Below, one piece after another: positions 9,254-17,579 of a DNA stretch of 64,000 nt. The position numbers were made by a program, and so were the translations under genes. How positions within the stretch are numbered: the first letter of the stretch is position 1; the number at the start of each line of letters is the position of its first letter. The DNA is from Platanthera guangdongensis (lineage: Eukaryota > Streptophyta > Magnoliopsida > Asparagales > Orchidaceae). The notes beneath the pieces are model-generated. The model saw only the letters and a list, made by a program, of their open reading frames with translations, was not told the DNA's origin and ran no database searches. Location: NCBI GenBank assembly GCA_039583875.1, contig CM077155.1:10891046-10955045 (forward strand). Direction: 5' to 3'.

Positions 9254-12200
9254 CTGGAGCATATATATCGATCATGCCCAGCTTGTCGCAGATGTGGAAA
9301 AAGGAAGCGGACACCGGCTTGGTGAAGACATCTGCCAACTCGTTGTCGGAAGTCACAAATGGAGTGCAAATCTGTTTCTTCAATATTTCTTCCCGAATAA
9401 AATGACAGTCGACTTCTATGTGTTTTGTTCTCTCATGAAAGACCGGATTTTTAGAAATGTGTATCGCGGCCTTATTGTCACAGAACATAGGAAGAGGATA
9501 GTTGTAAACCTCTCCTAAGTCAAGCATGAGAGCCCGCAACCACTTCAACTCACATGTAGTCGATGCCATGCTGCGATATTCCGCCTCTGCACTAGACCTG
9601 GAAACGACAGACTGTTTCTTGCTCTTCCAACTCACAAGATTGCCTCCAACAAATGTGCAGAAACCTGAAGTCGATTTGCGGTCCCCTTTGTCATCCGCAT
9701 AGCTTGAATCAGAGTACGCTTCAACCCTAAGGTGACCATTTTTCTGAAATAGGAGTCCTTTCCCTGGAGCAGCTTTAATATACTCTAATATCCTCAGAGC
9801 AGATTGTAGATGACACTCCCTCGGAGCTTGCATGAACTGACTCACCTTGCCAACAACATAAGAGATGTCGGGTCTGGTTACCGTGAGATATATGAGCTTG
9901 CCCACCAGATGCCGGTATCTCGTAGGATCGGAGAGAAGAGGTGAGTCATCTGTCCAAGTTTTGTCTTCTCCAAGAGCCATAGGACATCGTGTAAGTTTAG
10001 CACCAGTCAGTCCTGCCTCCTTTAAAAGATCAAGAGCATACTTCCGTTGTGAAAGGACCATGGAGTTGGGCTTTCTAGAGATTTCAATCCCCAGAAAGTA
10101 TTTCGGGGAGCCCATATCTTTTGTGACCAGATGTTGACGAAGGTGTTTCTTGGTCATCAATACCCCATCCTGGTCATCGCCAGTAAGAAGAATGTCATCA
10201 ACATAAACCGCAAGAACAACAAGACCAGAGGCGGTTTTCCGAACAAACAAGGAGTGATCTGCTGAGCTTCTTGTAAAACCAATGGCCGCAACAATGCCAC
10301 TGAACTTGTCAAACCAGGCACGAGGACTCTGCTTGAGGCCATAGATAGCCTTCTTTAGCCGGCATACCCGTGTCTCCCCCTGAGCAACATACCCAGGAGG
10401 TTGCTCCATGTAAACCTCCTCCTGCAAATCACCATAGAGGAAGGCATTCTTAACATCTAGCTGCGAAATGGGCCAATCCCGGTTGACAACCACAGAGAGA
10501 AGAACCCGAATAGTGCTGAGACGAGCCACGGGAGAGAAAGTGTCAAAGTAATCAATCTCATAAGTTTGGGTAAAACCCTTGGCAACCAGGCGAGCCTTAT
10601 AATGATCCACACTGCCATCTGGGAGAAACTTCACCACGAAGACCCAGCGACAACCAACAACATCCGTGCCGAAAGGAGGAAGAACAAGGGTCCAGGTACC
10701 CCGTTCAGTGAGAGTAGCAATCTCCTCATCCATGTCAGCTTTCCAATGAGGAATAGTAAGGGCCTCCTGGTAGGAACGGGGGGTGGCAGTGGCCGAGATA
10801 GCCAGGGCAAAAGCTCTGCGAGCAGGGGTAAGACGATCATAGGAAACAACTGCAGCAAGTGGGTGTTGGGTACAGGCCCGAATCCCTTTGCGAAGAGCAA
10901 TCGGGATATCCAGGTCAGCAGGTGCCTCAGTATCCGGAGTATCCGTGGTGGAGAGAGCTGGCCCGGGAGTAGAAAGAGATGGCAGCGGAGTGGAGGGAGA
11001 AAGCGGAGTAGAGGGTGGAGAAGATGAGGATGGGGAAGACGGTGGAGTGGGTAGAGAGGACGGAACATCAGTGGGAGCAGAGGGAAGGGATGGGTCGGTA
11101 TGAAAAGTAGGTTCAGGAGGAGTAGAAGAGGAAGCGGGAGAGAAGTAAGGTGCATTGGCAAAGAAGGTGACATCCGCAGAGACAAATTGCTTGCGGGTAA
11201 CAGGGTCAAAGCAGCAATATCCTTTCTGAGTGGGAGAGTAGCCCAGAAAGACACATTTGGTGGCACGTGGGGAGAGTTTATCACGGGTGGCAGCAGGAGA
11301 GTGCACAAAAGCGGTGCAACCAAAGATGTGCAGAGGGAGAGGAAAGGGATCCTTGTCCGGATAAAGAATGGAGAAGGGGGTAGCACCGTGGAGAACTGTG
11401 GAGGGAAGGCGATTGATGAGATAGCAGGAGAGGAGGACAGCATATCCCCAATAGGAGCGAGGAACATGCATTTGAGTCATCATAGTGCGAGCGACATCAA
11501 GGAGGTGACGGTTTTTGAGTTCCGCCACCCCATTTTGTTGGGAGGTGTAGACACAACTTGTTTGACGAATAACACCATGGTGAGTACAAAAGGAGGAGAA
11601 GTCGTGGCTAAGATACTCCTTAGCATTGTCAGAGCGAAGGAGTTTAATAGACGTATCAAACTGAGTCTTAACCATAGAATAAAAGGAGGTCCAAACAGAG
11701 AACAGCTCGGAGCGATCTTTGAGAAGATATACCCACGTACATCGAGAGAAATCATCAATGAAGGTGACAAAATAGGAACTACCCCGACCGATGGTGAGGT
11801 TAGGAGCGGGACCCCATATGTCAGAGTGAACGAGGTCGAACGGACGGGAAGAGCCCCGACTTTGCGTTGGTGGGAAGGAGGAGCGGTGATGTTTGCCAAG
11901 TTGACATGCATCACAGTTGAGAGGAGGATGATGAGGAGGGAGGTATGACAGGAGTTGGCGGAGAATGCGGGGAGGAGCATGTCCAAGGCGAAGATGCCAT
12001 TGGAGAAGATCTGTAGAGGAGGAGGAGAAGGCGGATAGATCAGAAACGTTGTCGAGGAAGTAGAGGCCACCACTCTCAGTCCCGGTAGCAATCGTCCGTT
12101 GGGAGTCCGGATCCTGAAAAACACACGAGCTAGGGGTGAATATGACAGAACACCGTAGTTGCTTGCATAAAGAAGTAACCGATAATAAATTGCACGGAAA

Positions 12201-12863
12201 CTTGGGCACATAGAGTGTATCAGCCAGGCAGAGAGATGGAGTGACTTGAACCAAGCCCGTCCCATGGACCGGGGAGGGAGATCCATCAGCAACAATGACC
12301 GGGGGCAACTGAGCATGTGTGTCGAGAAGAGAGAAACATTGAGGATTGCCTGTCATATGATTGGTTGCACCAGAGTCGATGAGCCATCTTCCGCGAGTAA
12401 CAACATGAGCACTACCAGAAGAGGTGACCACGGAGGCGGACAGGCTGGAGGAGGGGAAAGCCATGGAGGCAAGAGAGGAGCAAGCCGCGACGATAAGAAC
12501 AAGCCGTGAGAAGAGAAAAGGCACCAAGCCGGGCGAACAGAAAACAGGTCGGGCGGCTAGGAAGGCCGCAACCAAGAAGCAGAGCAATGCAGAGGGAAAG
12601 AGGTCGCACGGCTTGAAAAGGCCGAGCGAACAGAAGAGAGGAGAAGAGCAGGTGACCGCGACCAAGATGCGGGTAAAAGGAACAACCCGCACGGTCAGGC
12701 AGATCACAGCAGCAAACCGCGAGTAGAGAGACAAGACACGCGGACAGAGACAGACCGCAACGACTAGGAAGTCGGAGCAGTAGGAAAGAACAAGGGGCGC
12801 GGCGACAAGGAAACAGGTCGCTGCGACAAAGAGCAGTAGGAGAAGAGAACCAAGAAGAAGCAA
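9249..12863 (-). CDS. pol: Ty1/copia pol polyprotein (protease-integrase-RT-RNase H), 1204 codons, no gag
   Basis: A single open frame. Aspartic protease motif LIDSGATNHMT has its catalytic Asp at residue 163. The integrase zinc region uses H290, H295, C317 and C320. The integrase core has D348 and D412-x35-E448. A Pro/Ser-rich linker (580-640) leads to reverse transcriptase (LDVKNAFL with D803; YVDD at 887-890) and RNase H (D1052, E1095, D1129). All catalytic residues seem present, though DNGGEY reads DNAKEY and QQNGVAERK reads QQNGVAELK. Residues 1-156 are a Leu/Val/Cys-rich stretch with no homology to gag: no capsid block and no CCHC knuckle. The ATG at residue 134 is an alternative start. 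Near-identical LTRs say the insertion is recent. Without gag it would need particles supplied in trans. Confidence 0.9.
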   Translation of the reverse strand: MLLLGSLLLLLFVAATCFLVAAPLVLSYCSDFLVVAVCLCPRVLSLYSRFAAVICLTVRVVPFTRILVAVTCSSPLFCSLGLFKPCDLFPSALLCFLVAAFLAARPVFCSPGLVPFLFSRLVLIVAACSSLASMAFPSSSLSASVVTSSGSAHVVTRGRWLIDSGATNHMTGNPQCFSLLDTHAQLPPVIVADGSPSPVHGTGLVQVTPSLCLADTLYVPKFPCNLLSVTSLCKQLRCSVIFTPSSCVFQDPDSQRTIATGTESGGLYFLDNVSDLSAFSSSSTDLLQWHLRLGHAPPRILRQLLSYLPPHHPPLNCDACQLGKHHRSSFPPTQSRGSSRPFDLVHSDIWGPAPNLTIGRGSSYFVTFIDDFSRCTWVYLLKDRSELFSVWTSFYSMVKTQFDTSIKLLRSDNAKEYLSHDFSSFCTHHGVIRQTSCVYTSQQNGVAELKNRHLLDVARTMMTQMHVPRSYWGYAVLLSCYLINRLPSTVLHGATPFSILYPDKDPFPLPLHIFGCTAFVHSPAATRDKLSPRATKCVFLGYSPTQKGYCCFDPVTRKQFVSADVTFFANAPYFSPASSSTPPEPTFHTDPSLPSAPTDVPSSLPTPPSSPSSSSPPSTPLSPSTPLPSLSTPGPALSTTDTPDTEAPADLDIPIALRKGIRACTQHPLAAVVSYDRLTPARRAFALAISATATPRSYQEALTIPHWKADMDEEIATLTERGTWTLVLPPFGTDVVGCRWVFVVKFLPDGSVDHYKARLVAKGFTQTYEIDYFDTFSPVARLSTIRVLLSVVVNRDWPISQLDVKNAFLYGDLQEEVYMEQPPGYVAQGETRVCRLKKAIYGLKQSPRAWFDKFSGIVAAIGFTRSSADHSLFVRKTASGLVVLAVYVDDILLTGDDQDGVLMTKKHLRQHLVTKDMGSPKYFLGIEISRKPNSMVLSQRKYALDLLKEAGLTGAKLTRCPMALGEDKTWTDDSPLLSDPTRYRHLVGKLIYLTVTRPDISYVVGKVSQFMQAPRECHLQSALRILEYIKAAPGKGLLFQKNGHLRVEAYSDSSYADDKGDRKSTSGFCTFVGGNLVSWKSKKQSVVSRSSAEAEYRSMASTTCELKWLRALMLDLGEVYNYPLPMFCDNKAAIHISKNPVFHERTKHIEVDCHFIREEILKKQICTPFVTSDNELADVFTKPVSASFFHICDKLGMIDIYAPA

Positions 12864-13020
12864 GCCGCGCGAACAGGGCAGCGGTCAGAAACAAGCCGCG
12901 CGGATAGAAACAAGCCGCGCGGACAGAAGAGAAGGCAAGCCGCGAATTATGTCGCAGAACGCGGAAAACAAGCCGCGAACAACAGAGAGCGCACAGAATC
13001 AGGAGGAAATGACCGTGTCC
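12864..13020 (-). other. Leader of copia element 2 with AAGCCGCG repeats
   Basis: Between primer site and pol frame there is a short stretch rich in AAGCCGCGCGGA motifs (about 12860-12975). The same motif occurs once in the LTR (near 9063 and 13235), and similar ones lie in the LTR-like insertion at 48.4 kb. This is where gag should begin, but none is found. Confidence 0.5.
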
Positions 13021-13030
13021 TCTGATACCA
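13021..13030 (-). promoter_or_regulatory. Primer-binding site of copia element 2
   Basis: TGGTATCAGA on the minus strand lies directly against the LTR end (...CTAACA). It is the initiator-Met tRNA type common in copia elements. Confidence 0.85.
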
Positions 13031-13413
13031 TGTTAGAAAGTAGCGAAAAGAAGCGAAAAGTAGAGAACAAGCGAATAAACTTTTGAATAATTGAAATTTT
13101 ATTATCCAAAAAAGATATCTATTACAAAGGTATGCCCTCCTTTATATAGAATGAAGGAGAGATGAGAGAATACAAATAAGAGATGTGGGACTATAATTTA
13201 CAGGACTAAGCGGACTATACAAAACAAACCGCACAAGCCGCGCGGTTAGACAGCAGGGCAAACCGCACGGCTACCACCAGAGAGGAAGAGAGACTGCCAG
13301 GGTAGACCGCCAGACCGCCCGGTCTCCAAGCCGGCTGAGACAAACCGCCAGACCGCCCGGTCTCCAAGCCGGCTAAGACAAACCGCCAGACCGCCCGGTC
13401 ACCAACTTCAATA
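13031..13413 (-). repeat. 5' LTR of copia element 2 (383 bp)
   Basis: Full-length copy; the minus-strand start reads TATTGAAG where the 3' copy has TGTTGAAG. The LTR holds three near-repeats of AAACCGCCAGACCGCCCGGT. The base pairs outside (13414 onward) differ from those left of the truncated copy. Confidence 0.9.
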
Positions 13414-13960
13414 GTTTCTATCAACACTACTTCAACTCAAAATAACCGCTAGTAGCCTCAAGCTAGAATCAGCTATCGCGCGAATCCCGAGAAGCACTTC
13501 AGTACCTGTCATAAGCACCATCTGTAAGACCCCTCCCCTTACCAAGGAGTTAACCCGGTCTTATGCCCAGAACCGCCACCTTACAGTGACACTAACACAC
13601 ATGCTAGTCGACACCGAAAGACATCGATCCTGCCGGCTAGTACGATCATTTACCTGTAGGCCAATTGAGAATAGAAGTACAACAAAAAGAAAACTAGCAA
13701 GTCCTCAAGTCACAGTAATAACATCATATATATAATGAAAAGGTACAACAGTCCACAATGACTACAAAAAGAGAGAAGGGTTTATGCCCGTACATGCCAA
13801 AAAAATGTATAGTAAAGCTCTCTCTCTCTCTCTCTCTCACTATAATACTATGCGGAAGCAAACTCTAAACAAGCACACTCGTCATCACCTAACGCTGAGT
13901 TACGGTAGTAGCACATGGTATCTGCTCCTCAAGTCCTGCCACGTCGTCCTACTGGTCGTA
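13414..13960. other. Older DNA that received Tat-A, with a CT microsatellite
   Basis: From 13522 (TGTAAGACCCCTCCCCTTAC) it resembles the start of a Tekay-type LTR, including a GCGGAAGC motif near 13852 that also occurs in the Tekay-like LTRs at 15421 and 22494. A (CT)n run of about 11 units sits at 13818-13839. No coding frame is recognised. The target CTGGT of Tat-A is at 13961-13965. Confidence 0.4.
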
Positions 13961-13965
13961 CTGGT

Positions 13966-14697
13966 TGTTGAAGCCAAAATTTGACTTCGATAAAAGTTCG
14001 AAAAATAGGGGCGTAGCCAACACCTACTCGTCCCAAGCTCTGACCTCCGACTGGTCTTGAAGGACTAGAAACCGAGCCAAAGCCTCAACAGGGAGGTCCC
14101 ACCGCTTACCCGGAAGATCTCTGAGAGCTTCCCCTCCAAAGCCAAAAGCTGGGCTTGGAGCTCCTCAGAAAGCACAGAAAAATCCTCTCAAGTCCCGGGC
14201 CAAAATCTGTGTTCTTCTGAAGAACCCCTATGAGTCTATTTATAGTTTTCTGAGTTGGATCTGCAAATAACCATACTGAGTTGACCTGAAATTACTAGAG
14301 TACCCCTGGTCAGGTCTGCCAACAGCCAAACTCCGCTGTTCTGAGGAGCTATATGCAGACCATCAAGGGCAAAAAGGGTAAAATTACACGTAGTAGAAGA
14401 GTATAATTCCCCTTGGGTAAAGATTTGCCAAAAATGGCCTTTTACCACACAGCGAGTGGGAGAGCACCTACTGGCGAGACGGGCCTTCCCGCTCGTCTCG
14501 CGGGTATCCTCTTCTAGGGGACACTCTCGCCTATAAAGGCCTACTCGCGTCCCAGAGGGGGTGTCTCGCCTACTGCAGAGACCACCCGCCTTGCCTCCTG
14601 CGAGTGGACCATCTAGTCCCACTCGCCTATCAACACCTCTCGCCTATCTTCCTTCTATTCGCGTCTTGAGGGCCTCTCGCGAGCCTGAGGTTGTCCA
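13966..14697 (-). repeat. 3' LTR of Tat-A
   Basis: 732 bp. On the minus strand it starts TGGACAACCTCAGG and ends GGCTTCAACA. A TATA box (TATAAATA) lies on the minus strand at 14237-14244, agreeing with the pol direction. A second TATA-like string faces the other way (CCTATAAAGGC near 14531) and is kept in the right LTR. The same LTR family is seen at 44757-45581. Confidence 0.9.
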
Positions 14698-14713
14698 TAA
14701 TCCCCGCTTTTTT
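14698..14713 (-). promoter_or_regulatory. Polypurine tract of Tat-A
   Basis: AAAAAAGCGGGGATTA on the minus strand directly precedes the 3' LTR. Tat-B has AAAAAGAGCGGGGATTG at the matching place (45582-45598). Confidence 0.8.
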
Positions 14714-14819
14714 CAAGATTATTTTAAGCTCGGAAAGAACATCCAACCGAGGCTCGTCATTAAAACGTATTTATTGACGCATTTATGAGAGAATCTTCTA
14801 TGAGTCCCCAACAAAAACC

Positions 14820-14827
14820 TATAAATA
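14820..14827 (+). promoter_or_regulatory. TATA box of antisense gene 1 in Tat-A
   Basis: TATAAATA on the plus strand lies 78 bp before the gene 1 ATG. In Tat-B the same octamer is 81 bp before the matching ATG. This supports an internal promoter independent of the LTR. Confidence 0.6.
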
Positions 14828-14897
14828 TGGGATTACTATCCCGAATAGAGGCTTTCCCTTTGCACACTTCCTCCTTCCTTGTAGCAGACTGTTCATC

Positions 14898-15284
14898 ATG
14901 TCTCACAACCAGAGCTTTCACGAGCACCTTGCAAAGGTGCGTCGGCAGAATAAGGCCGCTGTGGCCGCTTATACTTCAACTCTAGTTCGCCCTCTACCCA
15001 CTTTACCATCCACTCCGTCTCGCCTGAAGAGGGTAGACAAAGGTGACCCCTCCTCTGCCGAGGATCTGTCTCGCACAGTCCAGGAGACCTGCCCCTCTCC
15101 TCCCCCCGCATCTCCCAAAGAGAAAGAGGTGAGCTCTCGCTTCTATCTTTATTACTCCTTTAATATCTGTGTCTGCCTCCTTAGTTGTTTGTCTCTTCAG
15201 GGAGCTCCTGCGGCTACACAACGACCGAAAAGCCCGCGAGATGACTCCGCCGTCCATCGCGAAGATTCTGACTCGCAACCACCT
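14898..15284 (+). pseudogene. Antisense gene 1 of Tat-A, 5' part (exon 1, intron 1, start of exon 2)
   Basis: Exon 1 is 14898-15128 (77 codons, starting MSHNQSFHEHLAKVRRQN) and ends AAAGAG before GTGAGC. Intron 1 is 15129-15200, ending TCTCTTCAG. Exon 2 begins at 15201 and reads on in phase until the Tekay-like element cuts it at 15284. The frame resumes without loss at 24568, so the gene was intact when it was hit. The protein is basic at the start, then Pro/Ser/Asp-rich and probably disordered. Transcription would run away from the 3' LTR and opposite to pol. I know no function for it. Tat-B has a counterpart at 45776 with the same exon pattern but low sequence identity. Confidence 0.65.
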
Positions 15285-17517
15285 TGTAACACCCCTTATC
15301 TGTGGCATAGCATATAGCAGTAGGTCCGGCCGGGGCCCGACGTCATATACCACAGACAGACCGGGTGGTTACTCAATGGAAACCATCCAACCAATCCAGC
15401 GTCCTACACAGAGCATTCTAGCGGAAGCAGTTTTATAAGTTGCAATTTAAAGAACTCAGCAACAAGCATGAATGTCCACTAACAAGCCAAAAAGGAATGA
15501 AGTACATACACAAGTACTGGCCTTAAAGCCTTACAAATGGTTTACTCATATTACATGTTTTCCATACCACGACACGCAGGCCGGTCATACATGAACAAAA
15601 GCAAGTAAACACTCCAATTAGGCCTTCGAGGGCCGGCTTCGCAATTTGGGCTTTAGCCCGCTATTGACCGCTTGGTCCAGCAACACCTGCAAGCACAATC
15701 CACCCCACGGTGGCAAACAAAAGCAACGGTCAGCAATGCTGACCAAATTATAACGATCCCGCCCCCAATTCGGGACGACGATGCTCCTTACCTGCACTTA
15801 TTAGCATAACCAAGCAGTATATAAATATACATATCAACACAGGCGTAGGCTCACACGACCACACACCCCGTGCACTCAGGGCACATTCTCGGTGAACCGG
15901 TCAATGTCACGTCAATTTAAACCATAGACACCCCGATCTCACCACCGCCACTTTGACGGCCACACTATGAGCATTTTGTCTTCTCGGCATGGGTCACGTC
16001 ATTTTAAGCCATAGACCGCCGAAGACCCTCATCTATGCCAACGGCAAGTACCACGTACCTTTAGGTCGCTTTAACCGAACGGCATAGAACGGGTACGGTT
16101 CCATCTAACCCGTGCTCACATCGCAACGACAATTTAAGCCATATGCGCAGGTCAAACTTCTCCCGAGTCCCGTTTCCGTTACACACTTCACATAACCCGG
16201 TTATGTTCAAGTTGGCTCACAGGACTCCAAGTTGGCAGAACCACGCGTCTGCCCAGTTTTTCGGGTGCACCTTGGAATTAATCCCCAAGGCTCCCTGTTG
16301 CAATCTACCTCGTAGAAAACCCGAAAAACAAACATTCGCACGGAGTCTTCTCCGGCCATTATGCAATGCAACATCACCGATCCAGACCAACTTGTCCGGG
16401 TAGGCTTCACACATCATGCCTATGTCCGTTCTCGAATACGGACTCTAAACAACGGGGACTTTACATATCTACCCGAAGGAACGCCTCCAACTCACCGCAA
16501 ACTCGCGAGAGCGGGCTTCCTATGCAAAAGAAGGAGAGCTTCACATGCTCAAGTAGAGAATCGTTACCCTAGCGTTCTTCCTTGGCGCCATGAAAATGTA
16601 CGCGGATGTAAAGCACCGCAATCTCCTTGCCTTCGTAGATCTGAAGTCGGCTCGCGATTTCGAGCTCTGAAACTCCTCCAATGACTGGAGCAAGACTCCT
16701 TCTTCCTCTTTTGCTCTCCCCTCTCTCTAAGATTTAGACAGAGAACCACACAGAAGAATAAGGGTTTTGAAATCATGTACTCGGGTATATCCCCATCGGG
16801 AAATAACCACAGCCGTCGGATCCCACAAACAGGGATGCACGGATACGATCCAGGTCCGACCTGGACAAATGGGGCTAAACACCGCACGGAACACCAACAG
16901 GAGCAGGACACGTCCACGACAAAACAGTGTCGGAACATTTATTCAACTCCCGCCAAAACCCCTGTGTCGACACCACGCGTCGACAGAGTCAAACACGCCA
17001 TAATGCGCCCCGCGCTCGACGATCGTCGAACCAAGATCGTCGACCGCTACCAGATCGTCGAACGGAGATCTCTGGCCAAATCATCGAACGCAGCCAGATC
17101 GTCGAACGGAGATCTTTGGCCAAATCGTCGAACGCACGGCCCGATCGTCGAACCCACGGCCCGATCGTCGAACCCACGGCCCGATCGTCGAACGCAGAAC
17201 GTCGACCAAATCGTCGACCGCAGAATGTCGACCAAATCGTCGACCGCAGAATGTCGACCAAATCGTCGACTGCAGAATGTCGACCAAATCGTCGACCGCA
17301 GAATGTCGACCAAATCGTCGACCGCAGAATGTCGACCAAATCGTCGACCGCTGCTCGACGATCGTCGAACCCAGATACTGCCTGATCGTTGTTAGATCTT
17401 TGAACGACCCTGACACACCCTGGGACACGCCCATGTCCCAGGCCGTGTACCCCTGCCAAATTCTAAATTTGGTACAGAAACGTCACCCGTCGCTCTTTTG
17501 AGTTTCAGGGCGTTACA
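15285..17517 (-). repeat. 3' LTR of the Tekay-like element (2233 bp)
   Basis: Plus-strand ends TGTAACACCCC...GGGCGTTACA are inverted copies of each other, as is usual for this lineage. It differs from the 5' copy by scattered substitutions and short indels. The inner part carries the TCGTCGAAC minisatellite (17020-17391). Confidence 0.92.
17020..17391. repeat. Minisatellite of GATCGTCGAAC and GTCGACCGCAGAATGTCGAC units in the 3' LTR
   Basis: Two sub-arrays. The first has degenerate units of GATCGTCGAAC plus 8-20 bp (about 17020-17200). The second has about six near-exact 26-bp units, AATCGTCGACCGCAGAATGT plus CGACCA (about 17200-17350). The array is matched in the other LTR at 24085-24420. 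Direct repeats here are not CRISPR: there are no unique spacers and the setting is a plant LTR. Confidence 0.85.
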
Positions 17518-17533
17518 GCTCTCCCCCTCTTAA
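17518..17533 (-). promoter_or_regulatory. Polypurine tract of the Tekay-like element
   Basis: AAGAGGGGGAGAGC on the minus strand directly precedes the 3' LTR start TGTAACGCCC. Confidence 0.85.
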
Positions 17534-17579
17534 AAGAATTTTGTCCACGAAATTATATAAAGGAAAGATAAGTACAAAA

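Noticed and set aside
10566..11948. Plus-strand frames of 153 and 282 codons, and minus frames of 278 codons
   Set aside because: They are shadows of the copia pol frame in other phases.
14525..14545. Plus-strand TATA-like CCTATAAAGGC in the Tat-A LTR as the main LTR promoter
   Set aside because: Primer and polypurine logic and pol direction require minus-strand transcription, for which TATAAATA at 14237-14244 fits. A weak plus-strand promoter remains possible.
17020..17391. CRISPR-like direct repeats
   Set aside because: No unique spacers, variable unit length, duplicated in both LTRs of a plant retrotransposon.
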